Source: Gordonia gummivorans
GTDB lineage: Bacteria; Actinomycetota; Actinomycetes; Mycobacteriales; Mycobacteriaceae
Reading direction: 5' to 3'
Length of the DNA stretch: 64,000 bases
NCBI RefSeq assembly: GCF_022513585.1
Contig: NZ_JAKWBF010000022.1
Location: forward strand, 32,591 to 96,590
Every line of letters starts with the position of its first letter. The stretch's first letter is position 1. Shown here piece after piece: positions 58,117 to 64,000 of this stretch. A program made the translations under genes and the position numbers. Below the pieces are notes generated by a model. It was not told the DNA's origin. It did no database searches and worked only from the letters and a program-made list of their open reading frames with translations.

Positions 58117-59405
58117 CGTTCGACCTCTGGCAGCGACCTACGAAGATGTGCCGTCGCCAGCCCAAGCCGTGCCAGGTCCGCTGGGGACACCATCCACGAC
58201 CGCGCAGTTACCAGTGGCCCGGCTTCCGGCGCCATGATCACCATGCCGGGACGCTGCGCCAACCTCTGCGGGTCAGGTTCACCGTCCACCGGCATCCGGC
58301 CCAACGCGGCACGCACAGCCTCAGCAGTACTCAGTCGGCCGACGAGCCTCATGGCCGCCTTGTCTCGGATGATCGAGGGCAGACTGTCCGTCGTCGGCTT
58401 CTGAGTTGCCACCACAGTGAACAGGCCCGACGACCGACCCCGGTTATAGAGATCAGCAAGAACGTTGGTCATCTCCGACTCCGCCGCCTTATCCTCCTTC
58501 GACTTTGCGCCTGACAGGAAGACTTGCGCCTCATCGACGACCACTACGAGCAGTGGCCGATCGTTATCTGGTGGGTCGTGCCAGAAACTCGTCGGCGGAC
58601 CAGCGCCGAGCGCGCCCGCCTTTCGCCAGTTATCGAATCCGCGCCGGAATTCCAATGTGCGCCTGTTCAATTCGTCTCGATAGGGGGTGAGCACTTCCAG
58701 TGCTGCCTGCCGGTCCACCGTCGGGAGCACAGTCTGAGCTCGCGAATCGAGCCATAGGAAATCGGCCCCGCCCTTGCCATCAATGACCGCGATCTGGACC
58801 GCAGGATGTTGTGCCCATCCTGCGAGAAGAACGTTGATCGTGAAGGTTTTTCCGCCGCCCGCCTCGGCGCCATAGACGATACCGTTGCGGTCCTTCAGTG
58901 GTAGAAAAGCCCAGGCGCCGCGCTCCGTTTTGCCGAGCAAGATTGATGTCAGATCATCTGGCGCACAGGGCGGTATCGTTCCCCCGACTGTTGCGGTCAG
59001 CGGATCCTCGACGACGAGCGTCAGGTGCAGCTCTGTACCGACCGAGTCGACCCGTACGGGTGTTCCGAGTTCCTCTTCCAGCACCGCGATTCGCTGGCGC
59101 AGGTGTTCCGCCGCGATCCAACCGCCGTCAATCGCTACGGTTGGGCCAAGGGCCGACGCCCACACGCGTTTCAGCGGCGGGGTTGCCGTCGACGGCACTG
59201 CAGCGGCGGCACAGGCATGTGCGCCCAGACGGATAACTGATCCCATCCGAGTACGAGGTGCCAGCGCGGCAGCAGCTGCTGCTGCGAGTTGTACACCTGA
59301 CCGGTCGACGATGCGAGCAGCTCCGCACGACGCGCAGAACCTCGGCCACACGCTTTCGAGAAGAGCGAGCGCCGACCGGCCCCGCACAAGCTCATGTGAA
59401 GTCAT
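58113..59405 (-). CDS. FtsK/SpoIIIE-family DNA translocase (TraB-like)
   Basis: 430 residues from ATG at 59405 within the stop of the upstream gene. Walker A GAEAGGGKT at residues 179-187 and Walker B VVVVDEAQ (DEAQ at 291-294) are clear; TVVATQKPTTDSLPSIIRD is the FtsK sensor/motif III region. The N-terminal 170 residues carry no predicted membrane span, unlike cell-division FtsK, but a hydrophobic Ala run (QLAAAAAAALA) is present. In actinomycete elements this protein (TraB/TraSA) pumps double-stranded DNA between mycelia or cells. Confidence 0.85.
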   Translation of the reverse strand: MTSHELVRGRSALALLESVWPRFCASCGAARIVDRSGVQLAAAAAAALAPRTRMGSVIRLGAHACAAAAVPSTATPPLKRVWASALGPTVAIDGGWIAAEHLRQRIAVLEEELGTPVRVDSVGTELHLTLVVEDPLTATVGGTIPPCAPDDLTSILLGKTERGAWAFLPLKDRNGIVYGAEAGGGKTFTINVLLAGWAQHPAVQIAVIDGKGGADFLWLDSRAQTVLPTVDRQAALEVLTPYRDELNRRTLEFRRGFDNWRKAGALGAGPPTSFWHDPPDNDRPLLVVVVDEAQVFLSGAKSKEDKAAESEMTNVLADLYNRGRSSGLFTVVATQKPTTDSLPSIIRDKAAMRLVGRLSTAEAVRAALGRMPVDGEPDPQRLAQRPGMVIMAPEAGPLVTARSWMVSPADLARLGLATAHLRRSLPEVER

Positions 59406-59860
59406 CGCGGTCCTCGCATCGCCATATACGGGGTGTCGTAGTGCGCCTTGTAGGCATCGCAGGACCACCACCCCGGATAGGTGATTTCCAGTCGGCGCAT
59501 CCGAGCCGATGATGCATTTCGGCCTACCTTCGCCGACCTCTTGACCACCGCTGTGATCAGGAAGGTCCCACCCACCACGACGATTCCCATACCGAGCGCA
59601 GTCATTACGAATATCCCGATCGCGGCTCCACCCGATCCTTCCGGACTGGCTGCAGCGGCACCAGCCAATACCAGGGCCGCGAAGCCGGTCACAGCGACCG
59701 CGCAGAGTCGAGCCACGAGCACTACCGTCGCCATACGACGCTCTGAGGCTGCAATCTGCGCATCGTGATTCGCGAGCCACGCGAACGATGCCGCCGCGAC
59801 CTGCTGAGGCACATCACCGGGTTGTCGGACGCCACCCGACAGCCGATACGGTTCAGTCAT
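59402..59860 (-). CDS. hypothetical two-span membrane protein of the mobile element
   Basis: 152 residues from ATG at 59860 (GTG at 59869 possible). Two predicted membrane spans, VVLVARLCAVAVTGFAALVLAG and AIGIFVMTALGMGIVVVGGTF, are followed by a basic cytosolic tail with ITYPGWWSCDAYKAHYDTPYMAMRG. The start overlaps the upstream stop by 8 bp and the stop overlaps the translocase start by 4 bp. Membrane proteins in this position in pSAM2-type elements aid transfer or spread; that role here is inference. Confidence 0.7.
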   Translation of the reverse strand: MTEPYRLSGGVRQPGDVPQQVAAASFAWLANHDAQIAASERRMATVVLVARLCAVAVTGFAALVLAGAAAASPEGSGGAAIGIFVMTALGMGIVVVGGTFLITAVVKRSAKVGRNASSARMRRLEITYPGWWSCDAYKAHYDTPYMAMRGPR

Positions 59861-60638
59861 CGTCACCACCCATGACAGAGTTCGCGACGTTGACCGCCTC
59901 GACTTCTGGTAGCGAGATCCCGAACTCTCGCGCCTCGACTTGACACATATGCAGAGTCCACGTTGCTATCCCTGGTGCAGGGCCAGCCGCTTTAGCGTCG
60001 ATCTCCCGATACAGAGTTTCCATGAACGCATGTACTCCGTAACGACGAAGCGGGTGCATCAGCGTGACGAACTCGGTATGGTCCAGGCCACGACCGAGAT
60101 ACGGCGTCAACGCCTTTGCCCACGCAGCACCCCGAAAAGCACACCAGTCGGACGGCGACGACGTGCTGTCACCCATACGGGCCGCAAGGCCCGCCTGCAA
60201 GGCAATTCTGCGCGCCGTTTCACAGGCCGGCGTCCACTTCGGCCCACGGGCCTCGTCCATCTCGTCCACTACGTCACGCGGAATGGCTTGCTCTATCAGC
60301 ATGACGAAAACCGCCGACCGCCAACGTGGTCCACCGAGAGCTACAAAGTCGTCGACACTCGGCGCGACCGTGCGCAGCATTTCAATGACGTCGTCTTCGA
60401 AGCGGTCTGGTGACATCCACCAGGGCTCACCAAAACCGCGTCGACGCAGGATCTCTCGTGAGACATACACCTCGCTACCCATACGACTCGCGCGGGCCAA
60501 CGCGTGAGCGACGGTTACGCCGCCCCATTCACGCTCTGCTCGTGTCGACTTCGCCCATCCCTCGGATTCCAAGATCGCGGCTGCTGCCCGAAGATTCTCG
60601 CGCACCATCGCGGTGGCAAGCTCATCCAGATGAGTCAT
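59853..60638 (-). CDS. hypothetical protein of the mobile element
   Basis: 261 residues, not recognised. Predicted soluble and mostly helical, Trp-rich (EPWWMSPDRFEDD, GPRWRSAVF). No nucleotide-binding or DNA-binding motif seen. ATG at 60638 overlaps the upstream stop by 4 bp; the stop overlaps the next gene. Co-conserved position with the translocase suggests a transfer or replication role, but that is only contextual. Confidence 0.65.
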   Translation of the reverse strand: MTHLDELATAMVRENLRAAAAILESEGWAKSTRAEREWGGVTVAHALARASRMGSEVYVSREILRRRGFGEPWWMSPDRFEDDVIEMLRTVAPSVDDFVALGGPRWRSAVFVMLIEQAIPRDVVDEMDEARGPKWTPACETARRIALQAGLAARMGDSTSSPSDWCAFRGAAWAKALTPYLGRGLDHTEFVTLMHPLRRYGVHAFMETLYREIDAKAAGPAPGIATWTLHMCQVEAREFGISLPEVEAVNVANSVMGGDDD

Positions 60639-60976
60639 CGCGCGACCTCACCGATACCGTTGGCCAGTGTCGCCAACCACAACTCGGTTTTCGAGATATC
60701 GCCGCCGAAAAGCTCACCAGCCCAACGCTGAACAGCTTCCGTTCGAGTCCAGCCCAGCCCTGCCAGAATCACCGACGGTTGGTCTTCCGGGTCCGTCACC
60801 GCACCCCAGCCCGAACCTCCGAGTTGATGAATGATCCCACCCACAACGAGCGCAACAACGAGGCGTTCGCCGGTCGACCACGCCCAGAACCCAGACCGAT
60901 CCCAGCCGTGGGCACCGACCATATTCACTCGTCGGAGCACATCGGAGTCACGAGATGATCGAACTGCGTGCGTCAT
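60635..60976 (-). CDS. hypothetical small protein of the mobile element
   Basis: 113 residues from ATG at 60976, with ggggtgg just upstream. N-terminus basic, then a weakly hydrophobic segment (STGERLVVALVVGGIIHQLGG) and a helical C-terminus (WTRTEAVQRWAGELFGGDISKTELWLATLANGIGE). The open frame continues upstream to 61168 but would overrun two other genes. It starts 2 bp after the stop of the 34-codon gene. Confidence 0.65.
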   Translation of the reverse strand: MTHAVRSSRDSDVLRRVNMVGAHGWDRSGFWAWSTGERLVVALVVGGIIHQLGGSGWGAVTDPEDQPSVILAGLGWTRTEAVQRWAGELFGGDISKTELWLATLANGIGEVAR

Positions 60977-60978
60977 GG

Positions 60979-61083
60979 TCACCACCCCGATCCCGTCCAC
61001 ATAGCCACCTGAACGATCACTGTCGCTGGTAGGTCTGTCGTGTAAAGCCATGCAACCCAGACCATGTGAGCAGCGCTCATCAT
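60979..61083 (-). CDS. very small hydrophobic protein (34 codons)
   Basis: A 34-residue frame starting MMSAAHMVWVAWLYTTDLPA. Its ATG overlaps the stop of the upstream gene (61080-61082), and its TGA lies 2 bp before the next ATG, so it fills the gap exactly in a coupled operon. The composition (Trp, Val, Met, Ala) suggests membrane association, like the small spread (Spd) proteins of actinomycete plasmids. There is no independent ribosome-binding site; translation by coupling is likely. Confidence 0.5.
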   Translation of the reverse strand: MMSAAHMVWVAWLYTTDLPATVIVQVAMWTGSGW

Positions 61084-61466
61084 GCACCCACCTTCTCCGA
61101 CGACTTCGCCTGAGACGAGGCTCCGGATGCGGAGGTGATCCCCGGAACCTCAAACCACAGACCGCCACCGCCGTTGTTTCCCGTCCACACGTTCGCGATG
61201 ACGGGACCGGTGAACTTCAGCGGCTCGAAGTCCGCGAAGCGCGGCACCGGGCCATACACGGTGAACTTGGCAGCCGACTTTTCTTCTGCTGCTGGGAATT
61301 TCACCAGGACATCGACCTCGACGCCCACGACCCCATCGCGCGCCTTCGGCGTCTCCGTCCACTGACCGTTGACCTTCTCCCGGCGCACCGCCTGGCGCTG
61401 AGCCACAAACCACACCGCCAGGCCCGCCGTATCCACGGGCACTGACTCCAACTTGCTGATCGCCAT
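61080..61466 (-). CDS. hypothetical protein, first gene of the leftward operon
   Basis: 128 residues from ATG at 61466, with aggagg 6 bases upstream (the frame is open further to 61574 without support). Soluble beta-rich pattern: WFVAQRQAVRREKVNGQWTE, VVGVEVDVLVKFPAAEE, AKFTVYGPVPRFADFEPLKF. Ser/Ala-rich tail. It resembles the unnamed proteins that open transfer operons in actinomycete integrative elements; its function is unknown. Leads the six-gene leftward operon. Confidence 0.65.
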   Translation of the reverse strand: MAISKLESVPVDTAGLAVWFVAQRQAVRREKVNGQWTETPKARDGVVGVEVDVLVKFPAAEEKSAAKFTVYGPVPRFADFEPLKFTGPVIANVWTGNNGGGGLWFEVPGITSASGASSQAKSSEKVGA

Positions 61467-62101
61467 TACGGCCTCCTGCTGGATTTGACTCGACCGATCT
61501 GGCCGATGCACCCATGAGAGCACAGGATTCCGACATCGCCGGTGAGCGTGACAGGCGCATCCCGGCGCGCTCACGCGGTCCGAGTTCCGTTGTGGCCTAC
61601 CATCTTTCAGGGTGTCTGTGTAAACTCTAGTACTTAACCAGCAGCGATAGCATGTCCCCAGACGGAGCCCGCTCGCACGGCCCAGAGGAACTGTGAATAG
61701 CCAAGGTGTAGCAATGTGATGAGCATCACATTATTGCTTAGTGTCCAACGGCCCGCCACGCACCAAAACCTCGCGGCGTGCGCACGTTGGGCACCTTCCT
61801 GAGGTATCTGTTCGCAACCGGTCGTAGGCGCTACCGGACACCGCGGTCTTCACTTGCGCCCGACCGAAGTGGTAGCGCCAAGTGCCTATTCGGCCACCAG
61901 TACGTGGACCACGTATTCCGGCCATTGGCGATGCCAAGGTTGAACCTCTCGCGGTATTCAGGTCGGTCGAGCCACATGTGACTTGCCACTGAAAATCAAA
62001 GCCGACCCCTCGAAGGTCGCCTTGCGCCACCGGAGCTGCATCCCTCACAGGCGCGACGACCTGTGGTGATACGCTGCGAATCAACCTACGAAAGAGTAGC
62101 T
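61467..62101. other. 635-bp divergent control region of the mobile element
   Basis: It lies between the leftward transfer operon and the rightward cargo operon and must hold both promoters. No convincing gene: a minus-strand frame across 61731-62309 ends with SGRCPTCARRE, a possible zinc ribbon, but it overlaps the start of the HTH gene and shows no ribosome-binding site. A gatgagcatcac stretch lies near 61720. It could also carry an origin of transfer, which I cannot recognise. Confidence 0.4.
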
Positions 62102-62566
62102 GTGACCAGCATCGTTGAGGAGATTGCTCAGAAGGCGCTTGTCCGCCGGGCTCACCAACGCTTGCTTGCAATTGGTGAGATGCGAGACGCACGCAGCCTT
62201 GAGCGGTCAAAAAAGAGTCAACGCGAGATCGCCGCAATTCTCCGAACCACCCAGCCAAGGGTGGGCCGGTTGCTCCGCGAGGCCCGGATACTCGGCGAGG
62301 CCACGACACCTGAGGAGATCATCCTGCGCGCCACCGTAGAGGGCACAGCCCGCAGGCTTCTAGTCAAACGCCTGTGTGCACTCGACTACACATTCACCGA
62401 GGCGACGATTCAGCATCGGGGAAGTCCGAAGCAGGGAACATGGGGTCAGGTGGCCGCTGCCCATAGATCTGGGTTGCTGGGCGACATGGAGTACGAAATT
62501 GTCAGGTCGATGGTTAGACCACCCGCGGTAACACTTTCTAGCCGCAACCGGTCCTGCGAGCAATAG
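62102..62566 (+). CDS. helix-turn-helix protein, first gene of the cargo operon
   Basis: 154 residues from GTG at 62102 (aaagag upstream). The basic helical N-terminal half contains KKSQREIAAILRTTQPRVGR, a helix-turn-helix of the kind found in small regulators and sigma-like factors. The C-terminal half is predicted helical and unassigned (GTWGQVAAAHRSGLLGDMEYE). Its stop (tag, 62564-62566) forms part of the ribosome-binding site of the methyltransferase gene, so they are coupled. Likely a controller of the restriction-type genes, analogous to C proteins, but not of that family. Confidence 0.7.
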   Translation: MTSIVEEIAQKALVRRAHQRLLAIGEMRDARSLERSKKSQREIAAILRTTQPRVGRLLREARILGEATTPEEIILRATVEGTARRLLVKRLCALDYTFTEATIQHRGSPKQGTWGQVAAAHRSGLLGDMEYEIVRSMVRPPAVTLSSRNRSCEQ

Positions 62567-62575
62567 GAGATTCGG

Positions 62576-63241
62576 GTGGTGAACACCGGCCCAATGGAAT
62601 ACGTGAGATCTAGGGCGCGTGTCGCCGATCATGGTGAGGTCTTCACGCCTCCATGGTTGGTCGAAGCGATGCTCGATATGGTAAAGAGCGAGTCGGAGCG
62701 TATCGATTCCCGATTCCTAGAGCCGGCGTGCGGCTCGGGCAACTTCTTGGTTCCCGTACTCAAGCGCAAGCTCGCAACGGTCCATGCGCGCTACGGCAAC
62801 GCCGACTTTGAAAGGCGACACCAGGCACTTTTCGCGCTCATGTCGATATATGGAATCGAATTTCTGGACGACAATGTCGCCGAATGCCGCAACAGCCTCG
62901 TCGAGGTAATTGCCGAGTACCTCGCTGCGGCACCAGACGATGACTGGCACAGAGCCGCAACGGCCGTTGTCGAAGCCAACATCGTCCACGGCGATGCATT
63001 GACGTTGACCACACGCGAGGCAGAGGCACGGCCGATCGCATTCCCAGAATGGGCATACATTGGCAAAGGCATATACCGCCGCCGCGACTTCCGCTACGAC
63101 ACGCTGGTGAAGATGTCATCATTCGCGGCGGAAGACACGCTCTTCGCTGATCTCGGTCAGCACGAAGTATTCATACCCGCGAAAGATTACGGACGCCTAT
63201 CAGTGAAAGATATTGCGGCGAACGAAGAGTCCGATGCCTGA
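62576..63241 (+). CDS. N6-adenine methyltransferase-type subunit without the NPPY motif
   Basis: 221 residues; GTG at 62576 (or 62579) with taggag upstream. It shows motif X ([16 protein letters not shown]), motif I ([16 protein letters not shown]) for S-adenosylmethionine, and [11 protein letters not shown] as the third strand. The catalytic NPP(Y/F) motif is absent; after the third strand comes [27 protein letters not shown]. This fits a known type of short methylase-like protein encoded just before an Eco57I-type methylase, so it is probably a partner subunit and not a truncation. It overlaps the next gene by 8 bp. Confidence 0.78.
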   Translation: MVNTGPMEYVRSRARVADHGEVFTPPWLVEAMLDMVKSESERIDSRFLEPACGSGNFLVPVLKRKLATVHARYGNADFERRHQALFALMSIYGIEFLDDNVAECRNSLVEVIAEYLAAAPDDDWHRAATAVVEANIVHGDALTLTTREAEARPIAFPEWAYIGKGIYRRRDFRYDTLVKMSSFAAEDTLFADLGQHEVFIPAKDYGRLSVKDIAANEESDA

Positions 63242-64000
63242 GCAGGTAGCCTTCTCCCTCGGCAACCGGAATCCCGACGTTCTGACTTGCATTGCCAACC
63301 TATCGAACGACGAGGTCTTTACTCCACCGGAGATTGCGAACCGACTGCTCGACCAAGTCGCCAAAGCGTGGGCGGAAGACCATGCTGGAGAGAACATCTG
63401 GGCAGACAGGTCCCTGAAGTTTCTTGATCCCGTCACCAAGTCTGGCGTATTCCTTCGAGAGATCGCCAGGCGTCTGATTGATGGTCTTCAGGAAGACATC
63501 CCGGACCTAAGAGAACGTGTCGATCATATCGTCACCAAGCAGCTGTTTGGGATTGCCATAACAGAACTGACCAGCCTGATCTCACGAAGAAGCGTCTACT
63601 GCTCCAAGTTTGCCGACGGGAAGTACTCTGTAGCAACGTCATTCACCAGCGCTGAAGGCAATATCTGGTTTGAAGGGCTCCAACACAGTTGGGCTGGTGC
63701 GACAGAGTTCGTCGAAACAGCAGATAAAGACGGCAACCCGGTCAGACGGGGCGTGAACGGCAGGTGCACCTTTTGCGGGGCCAGCCAGAAGACCTTTGAC
63801 CGTGGCACGGGTCTGGAAACTCATGCCTACGCCTTCATACATACCGACGACATCAATGCTCGTATTGCCGAGCTGTTTGGAGACGACATGCAGTTCGACG
63901 TGATTATCGGCAACCCGCCGTACCAACTCAACGACGGTGGCGGAGCAGGATCAAGCGCTTCTCCCATATACCAAAAATTCGTCGAGCAGGCAAAGAAACT
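63234..64000 (+). CDS. Eco57I-type N6-adenine methyltransferase, partial (runs off right edge)
   Basis: ATG at 63234 inside the previous gene; open to the window end (255 codons). Motif [17 protein letters not shown], a variant motif [16 protein letters not shown], a possible zinc site ([11 protein letters not shown], with upstream [11 protein letters not shown]), and motif [16 protein letters not shown], where adenine N6 is attacked. Such proteins modify DNA; in complete systems a helicase/nuclease gene follows. The C-terminal part and partners lie beyond 64000. Sequence is less GC-rich than the chromosome core. Confidence 0.85.
   Translation, partial: MPEQVAFSLGNRNPDVLTCIANLSNDEVFTPPEIANRLLDQVAKAWAEDHAGENIWADRSLKFLDPVTKSGVFLREIARRLIDGLQEDIPDLRERVDHIVTKQLFGIAITELTSLISRRSVYCSKFADGKYSVATSFTSAEGNIWFEGLQHSWAGATEFVETADKDGNPVRRGVNGRCTFCGASQKTFDRGTGLETHAYAFIHTDDINARIAELFGDDMQFDVIIGNPPYQLNDGGGAGSSASPIYQKFVEQAKK

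Larger units (their letters stand above)
53484..64000. mobile_element. tRNA-Phe-associated integrative element (AICE-like), right end outside window
   Basis: Extent is inferred. The left boundary is at tRNA-Phe; next comes a tyrosine integrase (disrupted) and an excisionase-like gene. Then follows a run of leftward overlapping small genes with an FtsK/TraB-like translocase, and rightward cargo (HTH protein, methyltransferase pair). No phage structural genes are present, so an actinomycete integrative conjugative element of pSAM2 style fits better than a prophage. No replication initiator was recognised in the visible part. attR was not seen and must lie beyond 64000. Confidence 0.7.

Noticed and set aside
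61731..62309. 192-codon minus-strand frame ending in a CxxC motif
   Set aside because: Overlaps the start of the HTH gene, lacks a ribosome-binding site and shows no clear domain; might be a decayed zinc-ribbon gene but support is too weak.
53484..64000. Prophage
   Set aside because: No capsid, portal, terminase, tail or lysis genes in the visible part; translocase and small coupled genes fit an integrative conjugative element better.

Overview
The window is about 64 kb of high-GC actinobacterial chromosome, most likely from Gordonia or a close relative in the Mycobacteriales. The evidence is mycobacterial-type RpoB/RpoC, a complete mce/yrbE lipid-importer operon with its Mkl-type ATPase, mycobacterial-style CopC/CopD/YcnI proteins, frequent GTG starts and dense overlapping genes. 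Genus assignment is inference from sequence character, not from a search.

Layout. 1-3275: the 5' part of a YihY/BrkB-type membrane protein, a HExxH putative metallohydrolase, a repeat-rich gap and a CocE-type hydrolase. 3741-6370: rplJ-rplL with an upstream structured leader, then an unusual islet. This holds a low-GC membrane-protein gene followed by a second rplL whose start codon is replaced by an in-frame 53-codon leader; a 16-bp direct repeat brackets the islet. 6441-11625: two secreted proteins, a large ATPase-LuxR regulator and a GT87-type glycosyltransferase. 11883-24045: one mce operon (mkl, yrbEA, yrbEB, mceA-F, two Mce-associated proteins). 24600-32084: rpoB-rpoC. 32239-34506: TetR repressor and MFS exporter diverging from a triple palindromic operator. 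34628-41747: a lipoprotein, a membrane-anchored AlbA_2 protein, a VOC protein, a small unknown protein, and two paralogous secreted lipases flanking a divergent Y-family polymerase that has Gln at the expected steric-gate position. 41748-42822: a non-coding stretch built of repeat modules. 42823-45998: GNAT, enolase-superfamily and phosphodiesterase genes in one operon. 46069-49298: a copper-type cluster (membrane protein, CopC, YcnI, CopC-TM, CopD). 49314-52905: two alpha/beta hydrolases and an AspT-like transporter.

52913-53483: tRNA-Lys on the minus strand, then tRNA-Glu, tRNA-Asp and tRNA-Phe on the plus strand. Immediately after tRNA-Phe begins an integrated mobile element that runs off the right end. 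It carries a tyrosine integrase cut in two by an IS21-family insertion (54276-56911, exact 6-bp target duplication, reading frame restored when the IS is removed). It also carries an excisionase-like gene and a tightly coupled leftward operon with an FtsK/TraB-like translocase and several small unknown proteins. A rightward cargo operon follows: a helix-turn-helix protein and two N6-adenine methyltransferase-type proteins, the second incomplete. This looks like an actinomycete integrative (conjugative) element carrying a restriction- or defence-like system.

A roughly 112-bp multi-hairpin repeat occurs three times (upstream of rpoB, and twice in 41.9-42.5 kb). The most unusual items are the rplL islet, this repeat family, the Gln steric-gate polymerase and the truncated cargo operon at the right edge.
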